DNA of 64,000 nt, taken from positions 744,001-808,000 of the forward strand of contig NZ_FZLN01000001.1 in the NCBI RefSeq assembly GCF_900197575.1, given 5' to 3'. The stretch comes from Acinetobacter apis (GTDB lineage: Bacteria > Pseudomonadota > Gammaproteobacteria > Pseudomonadales > Moraxellaceae). Shown in pieces: positions 40,147-48,880 of this stretch. Both the position numbers and the translations under genes were made by a program. The stretch's first letter is position 1. Each line of letters opens with the position of its first letter. The notes under the pieces are model-generated. The model was given only the letters and a program-made list of their open reading frames with translations. It did not search any database and was not told the origin of the DNA.

Positions 40147-40473
40147 ATGAATAAACTGTTTTTACTCACTGTTTTAAGCGCATTGATTGCAAGTTGCGGT
40201 ACTGTCGGGAATGCTGTAATTAAAGACACTTCTTTAGCCAATAAAGCAGCATTTGCTTTAAATACCACAGCAGATCGGGTCGCTATTTCAAATAGAACAT
40301 CTTCAATAGATTCTATTAACTTTGTAGCAACAACAAAAGGGAAATCGTATCAATGCTATATCACAACTGTTGCTGGTGTGATTAATTCAAGTGCGATATG
40401 TTCTGGATCAAATTCAGTAAAAAATAACAATCAACAGTGTAATGCCTTATTAAAAGCCGCGGGCCGTTGCTAA
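40147..40473 (+). CDS. Small lipoprotein, unknown function
   Basis: 108-aa predicted lipoprotein, MNKLFLLTVLSALIASC, followed by a mature part with three Cys (YQCYITT, AICSGSN, QQCNAL) and a final GRC. The even number in the mature part suggests disulfides in the periplasm. AAGG lies ahead of the ATG. A hairpin follows the gene. Its family was not recognised. Confidence 0.82.
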   Translation: MNKLFLLTVLSALIASCGTVGNAVIKDTSLANKAAFALNTTADRVAISNRTSSIDSINFVATTKGKSYQCYITTVAGVINSSAICSGSNSVKNNNQQCNALLKAAGRC

Positions 40474-40481
40474 AAATTTAT

Positions 40482-40506
40482 GCCAAAAGCTTCACTTGCT
40501 TTTGGC
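40482..40506 (+). terminator. Hairpin after small lipoprotein gene
   Basis: GCCAAAAGC-TTCACTT-GCTTTTGGC: a 9-bp stem 8 nt past the stop, with only a weak U-tract after it. Confidence 0.5.
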
Positions 40507-40722
40507 TACTTATTTTTAAAACTCAGTGATTACACAACTTTATTTATTAAAAACAATCTTGCCTGCCTCCAACATTGCCCTTGTCATTTACACAGCCAAT
40601 TCATTCATATCATCAAATTATCTTTCTTTTATCGCATTGAATATTTTATAGTCATTTGATGTATTCTTCTTTATGCAATACTTGCTTTCATTAACATCTA
40701 TCGCTATGATTCACTGCATCTT

Positions 40723-40799
40723 AGGGGTATAGCTCAGTTGGTTAGAGCGCTACGTTGACATCGTAGAGGTCTCCAGTTCGAATCTGGATACGCCTACCA
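40723..40799 (+). tRNA. tRNA-Val (GAC)
   Basis: 77-nt cloverleaf: acceptor AGGGGTA, D-arm GCTC...GAGC, anticodon stem CTACG with loop TTGACAT giving anticodon GAC at 40757-40759, T-arm TCCAG-TTCGAAT-CTGGA, and encoded CCA at 40797-40799. The acceptor pairs TACGCCT at six of seven positions; position 4:69 is a G-G mismatch. A prophage remnant begins just downstream, as is common for tRNA attachment sites. Confidence 0.93.
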
Positions 40800-40808
40800 A
40801 GATTTATC

Positions 40809-40851
40809 AAGGGTTTACAAGCAAATTCAATGACTTGTGAGCCCTTTTTTT
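40809..40851 (+). terminator. tRNA terminator
   Basis: 13-bp stem AAGGGTTTACAAG / CTTGTGAGCCCTT (two G-U pairs) with a 7-T tract. It lies 10 nt after the tRNA. Confidence 0.85.
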
Positions 40852-40901
40852 ATGTTTAATGCTTAATCCCCTTTCCTTTGTTATATACTCTAAAAACATC
40901 A

Positions 40902-40924
40902 AAATAGACACTTTTTGTCTATTT
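40902..40924. repeat. Perfect 9-bp inverted repeat
   Basis: AAATAGACA-CTTTT-TGTCTATTT between the tRNA terminator and the first remnant gene. It may be an operator or relic att-associated dyad; function is unknown. Confidence 0.45.
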
Positions 40925-41035
40925 GTGAATTACTGATTTATTCTGCACTCGCACCAATTGAGTTTTTTGAGCCTAGCGAGTTAAAAGATAATAATGTGAG
41001 TGGGGAGGTGTTTACTGAGGTGGTTTTTTTAAGTA

Positions 41036-41656
41036 TCAATTATCTGATATTTTTACAACAGTGCTTTGTTGAAAAGCATAAGTGCTATCATCATTTTTAA
41101 AAATCTTAAATCTAACGTAGTATTTTTGATTTAAATAATTCATATATTTTATAGTAAGAACACCAGAAAGCTCTTTATCAATTGAAAACTGTACTACATC
41201 GCCATACTTTAATTGACTACAACCCTTTATATAAATAGCACTTTCTTGCAAATATCTAGCTTCTCCCCCTATGTTCTTTATTTTTATGGTATTACTATTT
41301 AAAGCTTCTAATATAAAATATGGCTCTCTTTGATTCATTTGAACCTCTTGCCATTCTAAGTTTTTTTGCAGTTGTTCTTGCAATATTTTCACCTGATTTT
41401 CTTGATGTTTTCCAATGTTTTTCTGCTCTTCAACACTATTTCTTTGCTCCTCTATACTATTTTTTAACTCTTTACCCTGTTGTAAATAACCCATAATCAA
41501 CCAAAAAAATGCAAGCGGTGAAAATGCACCTGCTAAATAGTCACCCCATTCATTTAGCTTACTGGGTTTATCAATACTAGAACAAAAAATTGGCACAACT
41601 ATAACAATACCAACCCATATAAATGTGACTATCCAAGACCAATGAAGTTTTTTCAT
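41036..41656 (-). CDS. Membrane protein with cytoplasmic coiled coil, unknown function
   Basis: 206 aa: two N-terminal membrane segments (WSWIVTFIWVGIVIVVPIFC and LAGAFSPLAFFWLIMGYL), then a coiled coil of repeated EEQ blocks (SIEEQRNSVEEQKN) and a C-terminal globular part. No homologue recognised. It is the first gene of the decayed prophage region and may be phage cargo. Confidence 0.7.
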   Translation of the reverse strand: MKKLHWSWIVTFIWVGIVIVVPIFCSSIDKPSKLNEWGDYLAGAFSPLAFFWLIMGYLQQGKELKNSIEEQRNSVEEQKNIGKHQENQVKILQEQLQKNLEWQEVQMNQREPYFILEALNSNTIKIKNIGGEARYLQESAIYIKGCSQLKYGDVVQFSIDKELSGVLTIKYMNYLNQKYYVRFKIFKNDDSTYAFQQSTVVKISDN

Positions 41657-41712
41657 AGCTTATTTGTGTATAAAATATAATCTCAAAATTATACATGGAT
41701 TAGATTTTATCT

Positions 41713-42050
41713 ATGAAAAAACTTTACTTAGCTGATGTTTAAGTACATTTATAATTATGGGGTGTTCAAAACTTGAAGAGTCAGCACAGTCGCAACAGGA
41801 AACCATCGCAAAAGAACCCAGCCAAAGTGATTTAGCTAAAGCACAAGATGAGCTCATTAAGTCTAACCCTTCTTTAGCCCCAGCAACAAATAATCTAACA
41901 CCAGAACAAGCCAAGCAAGCTGCTCAAAAAACTTATGACAATCCATTAAATGAAAAGCTTTCATTGATGATGCATTTAAATTAAAAGAGATAAAAACACT
42001 TGACCAGTATTTTATGCACCCTAAAGACTCTATGTTCCTATATGATCAAC
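41713..42050 (+). pseudogene. Broken lipoprotein gene (two frameshifts)
   Basis: The ATG at 41713 opens a signal peptide (MKKLYLAD) that hits a stop at once. The next frame continues it as LSTFIIMGCSKLEES, a clear lipobox, followed by Gln/Lys-rich helices to 41984. A third frame then resumes as DDAFKLKEIKTLDQYFMHPK. Two single-base indels explain this. The end beyond about 42050 is uncertain because a minus-strand fragment abuts there. Confidence 0.65.
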
Positions 42051-42253
42051 TCTATGGATGTTTTATTAAATTCAAATTTATTATCTTGCAATCTTTCAAC
42101 CATTATATCGACAATAAAAAACTGCCCACCATCTAAGTCATTATCAATACTTAATTTATGAATAGAAGCTTTTTTTGAAGACAACAAGGACTTTTTCAAG
42201 CGAATATAACTCAAGATCAAAATCATGATCAGAAAAAACTTGTGCATATACAA
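42038..42253 (-). CDS. Small membrane-anchored ORF, possibly a truncated gene
   Basis: 71 aa with an N-terminal hydrophobic segment (KFFLIMILILSY) and a soluble tail (SIDNDLDGGQFFIVDIMVER) that reads like real protein. Its end overlaps the broken lipoprotein gene, suggesting a recombination junction near 42.04 kb. Function is unknown. Confidence 0.45.
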   Translation of the reverse strand: MYMHKFFLIMILILSYIRLKKSLLSSKKASIHKLSIDNDLDGGQFFIVDIMVERLQDNKFEFNKTSIELII

Positions 42254-42394
42254 TGAAATTTAAATCCATTTAATTTTCGTCAATTTCCAAGAAAAAACCA
42301 AACAGTCTTGCATCATGTAATTGAGAGTTTATTTTGTTCAAATTTATCTATCATCGGAACCTCAATCTCAATATAAAAGAAATTAAAGTATTAA

Positions 42395-42919
42395 TTAACT
42401 AATCCAAAAAAAATCTCTCTTATGATAATCATTTATAAAAAGTCTAATAAATCTTTTTTGATCATTATTAAAAACATGATTATCAAGATCCCATCGAAAC
42501 TCTAACCTATAAAGAAAATGATCTATAAAACTGTTGTTATTTTCTGGCTTTACCAAAACATAGTAGATTGCTGCGGGGAGATAAAACTTAAATCCTTCTG
42601 AATCTAAGTAACTACATGAGTCACTAAAATAGTATAAATATTCATAAGTTATATCTTTCCACGTTTTTATATTCTCGTTTGGTCTAGTGCGTGAAGTAGC
42701 AGCAATAATACCAATTTTTTGATAAAAATTAGGATAATCCATGTTGTATGCTAAAATTAAATTTTCAGCAGAAAGGTTTACTGCGGATAAATATTCGCCA
42801 TCTACTTCATCATAATATCTATAATGTGTATCATAAAAATCACATTCAAATAATGAACGGTGATTACCTAGCTCTTTTGTAGGGAATATATCTTGAATAT
42901 GTTTTAATTTTAAATCCAT
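42395..42919 (-). CDS. DUF6714-like protein, candidate immunity partner
   Basis: 174 aa, cytosolic, acidic. The segment WKDITYEYLYYFSDSCSYLD followed by EGFKFYLPAAIYYVLV resembles the DUF6714 family, which often appears as small single-domain proteins in accessory regions. The ATG at 42919 lies one base after the stop of the secreted protein upstream, indicating translational coupling. Coupling of a secreted, Cys-rich protein to a small cytosolic protein is the usual layout of effector and immunity genes; no activity is proven. Confidence 0.65.
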   Translation of the reverse strand: MDLKLKHIQDIFPTKELGNHRSLFECDFYDTHYRYYDEVDGEYLSAVNLSAENLILAYNMDYPNFYQKIGIIAATSRTRPNENIKTWKDITYEYLYYFSDSCSYLDSEGFKFYLPAAIYYVLVKPENNNSFIDHFLYRLEFRWDLDNHVFNNDQKRFIRLFINDYHKRDFFWIS

Positions 42920-42920
42920 A

Positions 42921-43979
42921 TCAGTTCTCACAATAACTTAAAGCTATTCTATCTTCATTAAGCCTTTTTATATGATTTTCATCTGGTGGCAACCAGCAAG
43001 AGTTTTCATTTACTCTTGCATTTATTAAATTTCTGAAAAGATTAGCATTAGCAGCCTTTACAGCTCTATCAGTTATTTGTTGACAGCTTTTACCTCTTGT
43101 AGCAGTTTTAGCATCTCGTGTTGCTCTAGTAATTGGATAATGAGATTCTTTAGAACAAATCCAACAGTCGCCATTTTTATTTCTTATTCCACTTGGGCAG
43201 TCATTAGGTTGCTTCGTTTGTGCTTTTTGTAATTTAGCATCTAACTGAGCAGCTAGAGATTTTTTCTTTTTCTCATCATTATCAACTAAATCTTGGTTTG
43301 AAGCAGCAATATAATCTTTAGCCGCAGAATTTTCCTGATTCGCTAGATTAATAATTTTATTTGCTATAGTTTTCAGAGATAAAGTTTTAGATTTTACCCT
43401 TGAATTGTATTCGTCATTTGATGTACGGGAAAAATAAACAGACCTTAGAGGCTCGCTTTCTTCTCTTTTATTCCCCCAATAACATTCATATTTTTCTTTA
43501 AGATCTATGCAGACGGTTATAAAGTAATTCCCCTCACCTGGATATTCATTGAGACTACGTTTAAGATGATTACGAGCCTGAGTTAACGTATAAACATCAC
43601 CATAATCAAAAGGAGAACTGTATTTATACTTGGGAGTATTCTGGTTGTTTTCTTTTAAAGTATAATTAAGATTTTGATTAAAAATAATAAAATCTTTGCC
43701 ATTTGGTACGGCTTGCATCATAGCAGCCATAGCTAATTCTGATGAGCCATCTTTTATAAGATATTTTACAATCTGAGTTGTGCTTGAAGATATGGATATT
43801 GTGCTTTCAAAAACCCTACCTGCGGCTTCTTTTGTCACATCATAGGTTGTTGTTACTCCATTTTGTACAGGATTCCCAAAACTCCAGCCATCAATGATGG
43901 CAGTAGCATAGACACATTGAAACTGCATCACAAAAATTAATGTGATGACTAAAAATTTCTTAAAGTAATTCACTTTCAT
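42921..43979 (-). CDS. Secreted protein with Cys-rich C-terminus, candidate effector or phage surface protein
   Basis: 352 aa: signal peptide (VITLIFVMQFQCVYA), a beta-rich N-terminal part (WSFGNPVQNGVTTTYDVTKE, VKYLIKDGSSELAMAAMMQA), a charged Lys-rich linker (NDEKKKKSLAAQLDAKLQKA) and a Cys-rich C-terminal domain (NDCPSGIRNKNGDCWICSKE ... SCWLPPDEN ... LSYCEN). It shows a modular export-linker-tail layout, but the C-terminal domain was not recognised. It is coupled to a DUF6714-like gene. Alternatives: a filamentous-phage adsorption-like protein. Confidence 0.65.
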   Translation of the reverse strand: MKVNYFKKFLVITLIFVMQFQCVYATAIIDGWSFGNPVQNGVTTTYDVTKEAAGRVFESTISISSSTTQIVKYLIKDGSSELAMAAMMQAVPNGKDFIIFNQNLNYTLKENNQNTPKYKYSSPFDYGDVYTLTQARNHLKRSLNEYPGEGNYFITVCIDLKEKYECYWGNKREESEPLRSVYFSRTSNDEYNSRVKSKTLSLKTIANKIINLANQENSAAKDYIAASNQDLVDNDEKKKKSLAAQLDAKLQKAQTKQPNDCPSGIRNKNGDCWICSKESHYPITRATRDAKTATRGKSCQQITDRAVKAANANLFRNLINARVNENSCWLPPDENHIKRLNEDRIALSYCEN

Positions 43980-44096
43980 TTCTTAAATATTCATGTAAAA
44001 ATATATGTGATATATTAGACATTTATAATTAATATTTCATATTTATTAACATTTATATTTTAATGAGATATTTAAGTCACATTAATTAAAAGTAAG

Positions 44097-45231
44097 CTAT
44101 TTAAAAAGCAGCCTATCTCTTTTGGTAGCAACAATCTCTTTACTCAGTAGCCCTCCTTGACGCTGCTCTTGTTGAATAATCGCCCTTACCGCATTACCAA
44201 TCATTTGACCTAGTTGTTTTTGGTTGTCTGTACTTGCACCGGATGTTGATACACCTGAATCAGTTACATTCACCTCAATATTTATACTGCCGTGCTGTTG
44301 ATTGCTATTGTTTAACTGACTGGTAATACTCGATCCACCGACCACACCGCCATCAGAATAGCCTTTGATACCCTTTCGGATACCTTCAACTGTACCAACA
44401 CCGCCAAGTCTTGCAACATCAGCTTGTGAGAATACAACCTCGCATTTATGGACTACACCTGCAGGTTCAAATACACCACCATCACCAGTATAACCACCGC
44501 TAGAAAATCCTACAGAAACAGCTTCAATACCGGCTTGCAACACACCTGTTTTTACAGTTGCGAATGCTACAGCTGGTAAATTTGCAGGAAAAGGGGCTGA
44601 ACTCCATGCAGCGGATATTGCTGCATAACGATTCATAATTGCACTAGCTAGGTTTGCTGCTTTCTGAGCGGCTAATAGTGTTTTATAGGCAGCACTTGAT
44701 TCACTGCATAGCCTTTGACTAAATCAGCCATACCTCCAAACATTGTGCCATATGCTGATAACTGTTCAGATGTTTGAGTTATAGCTAGCTCTTTTGCTTT
44801 TTGCGAATATTTCTCTGTAATTTCAAATTTTTGAGCTTCATACAACTCATGAGCTTGATTTAGCAGTTCTTGGAGTTTTTGAGCATCTGCAATCTCATAG
44901 TTTCCATTTTTGTCCTGTTTATTAATATCATTAACAGAAGTATTATGCTCATCATAAGCTGCACTCAAGTCGATACTATATTGATTTTGAAGATCCCATG
45001 ATTCATATTGATTGCTTGTCAGTTTGACTCGTGCTTGAAGATCAAGGCTACTAGCTTGCGATTTACCTAATTGATCTACCATTTTAGTTTGAAGCTCTTG
45101 CACTTTTAATGCTTGAGTTTTTCTAAAAGTATCAATTTCATAAGTTGCCTGTTCATCAATACCACGTTTAGCAATTATTTTTTGCTGTTCGCTAATATCT
45201 GTAGATGCATCAATAATCGCTTTTTTAACTT
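44097..45231 (-). pseudogene. Phage tail tape measure protein, 3' fragment with frameshift
   Basis: Two frames form one reading. 45231-44672 (KKAIIDASTDISEQQKIIAK ... SQKAKELAITQTSEQLSAYG) is a helical tape-measure segment. It joins by a 1-nt shift near 44697 to SSAAYKTLLAAQKAANLASA and the C-terminal GGYTGDGGVFEPAGVVHKCE region typical of tape measure proteins. The 5' part, usually over 1 kb, is missing. The residues GYTGDGGVFEPAGVVHK match siphophage tape measures from Acinetobacter-like phages. Confidence 0.85.
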
Positions 45232-45237
45232 AGGCAA

Positions 45238-45263
45238 TAAAAAACCCACCGTTTGGTGGGCTA
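45238..45263 (-). terminator. Terminator of minus-strand gene at 45.3 kb
   Basis: CCCACC-GTTT-GGTGGG stem; on the minus strand the 3' arm is followed by TTTTTT. It lies 15 nt past the stop at 45278. Confidence 0.75.
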
Positions 45264-45277
45264 TTATCTGGGTTAAA

Positions 45278-45769
45278 CTAAAGATTCGATGTGTCTTTAT
45301 CTATCTGATTATTAGGCACATACTGAATAGCTAAAGGTAATAAAATATTTGATAATGATTTGTTTAACTCAATGGTAGTAGTCGCAGTTTTCCACGTTAC
45401 CTTAGTAGATATTTTATATTGTGGGTTACCATATTTTTGAGTTAATAATTGATTAATCCTTTCAAATCAAAAATTAATTAGTGATGGAATGTAAGGCTCG
45501 ATACTAGATATATTTACCTGTATCAACTTATCATAATGATCAAAAAGAAATAATACTTTGTACTTGTCACCAGCGATAATAACAGTATCAATTCCGACTT
45601 TTCCCCAACTATTTAAATACTGTTGTGCTTCTATTAGTTTTGCTCTGTCCTTTTCAACATTAATAACTTGCTCTGGTGTCATCCCCCATTCTGTTTTCCC
45701 ATAACCCAAGTTTTTAGCATACGTTAAAATAGGCAATAGCAAACATATAATAAGTATTATTCTTCTAAT
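45278..45769 (-). pseudogene. Secreted protein gene with in-frame TGA and lost ATG
   Basis: A signal peptide RRIILIICLLLPILTYA is followed by KNLGYGKTEWGMTPEQV and a coherent protein to an in-frame TGA (45467-45469). It then continues FERINQLLTQKYGNPQYKIS to TAG at 45278. AGGAGG lies 4 nt before an ATT codon at 45769, where an ATG would be expected; TTG at 45742 would cut the signal peptide. So start and middle are both damaged. Function is unknown. Confidence 0.65.
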
Positions 45770-45863
45770 ATATCCTCCTACCTAATAGCTAAGACAAATA
45801 TAATTTATTGAGCAATAAAAAACCACCTCGAAAGGTAGCTTTAGTTAAAGCGAGTAATACCTT

Positions 45864-46184
45864 TTAATTTGGCTTTACACTAACAAGATCTAGAGTCCAT
45901 TCAGAACCAAATCTATTGTTTAAATAGTTTTCTATTTTTTCCTTTTGCATAGCAAAGCTTTTTTCTGTAACCACTAAAGCATTTTTCCCGCCAGAGACAC
46001 CAAATCCACTAATACCCTGTAATGCAATTTCTGCTGTGCTATTTATCGATAAATATACACTAGCCATACCATCTGTTATCAATTTGTCGCGGCCACGAAC
46101 TCTAGGACATTTACTTTCAGGAATCTTTACTACAATAACAAATGATTCAGTCACCATACCAACCAACATAACTAATAAAATCAT
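45864..46184 (-). CDS. Small membrane-anchored protein, unknown
   Basis: 106 aa with a short N-terminal hydrophobic stretch (MILLVMLVGMVTESFVIVV) and a soluble part. The sequence FGVSGGKNALVVTEKSFAMQ and a C-terminal NNRFGSEWTLDLVSV looks folded. Probably prophage cargo; family unknown. Confidence 0.55.
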   Translation of the reverse strand: MILLVMLVGMVTESFVIVVKIPESKCPRVRGRDKLITDGMASVYLSINSTAEIALQGISGFGVSGGKNALVVTEKSFAMQKEKIENYLNNRFGSEWTLDLVSVKPN

Positions 46185-46221
46185 AATACTATAACAAGTT
46201 TTTATTTTATTTGAATAGTTA

Positions 46222-46446
46222 TTAAGATCGAAACTTGTATTTGCAGGGATTTAACTGTGATGGACTTTGAATTGCCTTTTTATGCTTGTAATACGACGCA
46301 GTAAAACCGATAGTCATGCCAGAAGTGATTACAAAACACCAATTCATATCAGCTAAATTACCTACTCTAAAGTAATGTATGGCTACCATTAAAACTAAAT
46401 ATAAAGCAAAAAACCGTAGTGTCTTAACAAGAACAATTTTATTCAT
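46222..46446 (-). CDS. Small two-helix membrane protein, unknown
   Basis: 74 aa from the ATG at 46446. Two hydrophobic segments (TLRFFALYLVLMVAIHYF and WCFVITSGMTIGFTASYY) and a basic tail. Could be a holin-like or cargo protein; no lysis gene is near. A GTG at 46458 is an alternative start. Confidence 0.6.
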   Translation of the reverse strand: MNKIVLVKTLRFFALYLVLMVAIHYFRVGNLADMNWCFVITSGMTIGFTASYYKHKKAIQSPSQLNPCKYKFRS

Positions 46447-46522
46447 CTTTATGCTCACTTTGATTTAAAGCAAATATAATTATTAAGTAATATATCACCT
46501 TGGAAAGTAGCTACTAGCCCTC

Positions 46523-47248
46523 TCAAGAAATTAAACTCTCTATGGAGTCAGTATCAGAGTCTAGGATCTTTTTGTAGAAGTAATATGCTCTAGTATCTTT
46601 ATACGCAACTCTTCTATGAAATCTAGGGCCTATTTCAATAATTTCTGCATTTGGAATTGCCATAAGGATTGGTGAGTGTGTTGCAATAATAAATTGTGCC
46701 CCCTTTAAACTTAATTCATAGATTTTGCTAATGAGATCTATTTGACTCTCAGCTGAAAGAGAAGCTTCTGGTTCATCCATAAAGTATAAACCATCTTCTT
46801 TAAATCTATTTTGATATAGAGCCTTCATGGACTGCCCATGTGACAAAAGATGTAAATCTTTTCCCCCATAAAACGTATTTATTTTTTCTCCACCTTCTGG
46901 GTCCTCATCCAACTTTCTCATTTCAGTCATAAAGTTGTAGTACGTCTCTGACCTATAAAAAAATAGATCAGAGAAACGTTTTCCCGTCTTTATTAGTCGT
47001 AAATGTTCTGTAGCTTCAAAATGAGTATCTTCTGTTTTGTATTTGAAATTTCTTGATCCACCCTCGGCAGGACAACCTAATTTAACTGCTAAAGATTCTA
47101 ATAGAGTTGACTTTCCAATCCCATTTTCTCCAATTAACAAAGTAACATTTTTATGAAATGTCATTGGATAAATATTGAAAAAACAATATTCAGTTGGCAT
47201 AGAATCTAGAATTTCTACACCTCTTAAAAAGCTAGGAGAGTGTTTCAT
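46523..47248 (-). CDS. Stand-alone ABC/AAA-type ATPase (COG3910-like)
   Basis: 241-aa ATPase of the SMC/ABC-like group without a membrane part. Seen: Walker A IGENGIGKST, an ABC signature region LLSHGQSMKALY, Walker B GLYFMDEPEASLS and switch His in IIATHSPILM. The order and length fit small predicted ATPases found in defense or phage-cargo contexts. It lies between tail chaperone and tape measure as inserted cargo. Function (for instance in a defense system) is inferred only; no partner effector is adjacent. Confidence 0.8.
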   Translation of the reverse strand: MKHSPSFLRGVEILDSMPTEYCFFNIYPMTFHKNVTLLIGENGIGKSTLLESLAVKLGCPAEGGSRNFKYKTEDTHFEATEHLRLIKTGKRFSDLFFYRSETYYNFMTEMRKLDEDPEGGEKINTFYGGKDLHLLSHGQSMKALYQNRFKEDGLYFMDEPEASLSAESQIDLISKIYELSLKGAQFIIATHSPILMAIPNAEIIEIGPRFHRRVAYKDTRAYYFYKKILDSDTDSIESLIS

Positions 47249-47344
47249 AATTATCTACCTATTTTCAGGTCAAAGTATACTGAGATAACTTTGTCATTTT
47301 ATATTAGGTAAGTTATAAACGACTGTCATAGATTATAAAAGATA

Positions 47345-47907
47345 TTATTTACTCCTAACATCTTTCAGAAACTTATCATCCATAGCAAAGATACATTCAA
47401 CAAATATTTGAGGTTCAATATCACAACCATATACATCAAAGTATGCTTGGATATCATGGAGTGATAGATCGATTGGTATGGTCTCAATATAACGCCTTGA
47501 TCGTGAAATGATGTTGAAAGCACCTAGAATATAATCTGCAGTAAAGCTTGGTTGGGTTGGCTCTGGAGCTTCAAGCCCAAAGCCTTACGTTGCTGACGCT
47601 GATGTTCAGTCGTTATGCCGTACTTTCTATACTCGAAGTGCTTGTTCGGCTCTGAATCAATCCCAGTCCAATCTAATAATAGATGAGAGATAGCACGATT
47701 AAAGGCAAGTTTTGCGCCTTCTGCTGTGTCATCTGTCACCAACTTCATGTCTTGCAACTCTTGTTCAGCCTGCATGTTATTCAACTCAAGCGCACGGTTA
47801 AATGACGGCTTATTTGAGCTTGCAATCAATAGGCGTACACCATCTTTGCAGTCAACCCATACTTGCGAAAATTCAGCTTTAGGCGGTTGCTCAATTTTAA
47901 TCAACAT
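47345..47907 (-). CDS. Tail assembly chaperone G/GT with likely programmed -1 frameshift
   Basis: The zero-frame product is 127 aa (MLIKIEQPPKAEFSQVW ... ending QIIF at 47524). A -1 shift at TTTGGGC (47575-47581) gives a 187-aa fusion continuing LEAPEPTQPSFTADYILGAF to a stop at 47345. It lies between tail tube and tape measure, the exact slot where lambda-like phages carry G and GT made by ribosomal slippage. The T domain would bind the tube protein while G coats the tape measure. This arrangement is read as regulated rather than as mutation. Confidence 0.8.
47575..47581 (-). promoter_or_regulatory. Slippery heptamer TTTGGGC
   Basis: In frame as T TTG GGC (X XXY YYZ). Slipping back one base gives TTT GGG and opens the -1 frame. 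The -1 frame is closed upstream by TAA a few codons before, so the shift must occur here or shortly after. Confidence 0.7.
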
Positions 47908-47909
47908 AA

Positions 47910-48814
47910 TTAAGCCCCTGTTTTAATTAGTGTATGTGTAATGGTTGGCGACACTTTGATGTGGTTATAATTGATCAAAATGGTAATTGTGTCATTACCA
48001 CCACCATCCGGATGGTTGGCTTCGGAAACTTCAAGCTGTGGGAATGCAAAAGCATATTTATTCCCTTTTGGATCTGCAATTTCAAAATTAACCGGCATCG
48101 TTGCACGAGATTTAATGTAGTCGATATAACCTGCTAATTGCGCTGAAAACATGTAAGACGTATTCAAAGTAATATCTACCATCTTTTCCAAGTATGTCTG
48201 CGCAGATAATTTCTGATTACCAATACAACGAGGTTGTTATTGATGGTCAATTCAGCAAGACATGCAGTACCAACCACACTTTGACCATTGACTGTTAATG
48301 CACCCACATTCGTTGTTGATACAATGACTGCATCACCCACAGCTTGAGGATTGCTTACAGGATTTACTGTAGTATGCTCAAAGTCAGTACCCATCAAGCT
48401 AAACTTATTGGTCAGTTTTCCTGTAGTTTGAATGCTAAGAGTTGCTTAGTTAAAACGTACATCGCGATAAATAAACACTTGGCCAGTATCTGCAAAGACT
48501 TTCGCAAAAGTAAATGTTTTACGTGCATTGCCACCAAAGTTAAGAACATCAGCAGACCAATCGTTCATAGCAACTGCTGACCAAAATTCATCAAACAAGC
48601 CAACTGACATTTCGACTTCAAGTTCGCCTGTGCTTTCTGATTCTGTGGCCATACCACCTTGCTTAAATCGTGTATCTGCAACACTGTCTGATGTGGCTGT
48701 GGTTACGTTTTCTGTCAAGCTATCAGTCACACGACGTACTGTTTTCCATGTTGGTGTTGTACTTGGTGTATCTTCAACACAATAGTAAAGTTGAATACGA
48801 GCACCTGAGCTCAT
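47910..48814 (-). pseudogene. Phage major tail tube protein, broken
   Basis: The frame opens MSSGARIQLYYCVEDTPSTT, then FDEFWSAVAMNDWSADVLNF, as in siphophage tail tube proteins. It stops at an in-frame TAA at 48446, resumes as ATLSIQTTGKLTNKFSLMGT, then shifts frame near 48230 and ends LINYNHIKVSPTITHTLIKT at 47910. Two lesions therefore separate three pieces of one about 300-residue protein. Position 5' of the tail chaperone supports the identity. Confidence 0.8.
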
Positions 48815-48837
48815 GGCATTCTCGAAATGTTAGGTAT

Positions 48838-48862
48838 GAAAAAACCGCCTTAGTGGCGGTTT
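48838..48862 (-). terminator. Terminator of the gene at 48.9-49.5 kb
   Basis: AAACCGCC-TTAGT-GGCGGTTT stem; on the minus strand it is followed by T6. It lies downstream of the membrane gene at 48881. Confidence 0.75.
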
Positions 48863-48880
48863 GAAAAAACTAGGAAAGTC

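Noticed and set aside
40915..41100. Plus-strand ORF of 61 aa beginning at a TTG
   Set aside because: No Shine-Dalgarno, rare start, and its 3' part is antisense to the end of a better gene; it may be a relic, but is not supportable.
47345..47590. Tail chaperone read as a frameshift pseudogene
   Set aside because: The shift falls on a canonical slippery heptamer in the right direction and gene slot, so programmed recoding explains it better.
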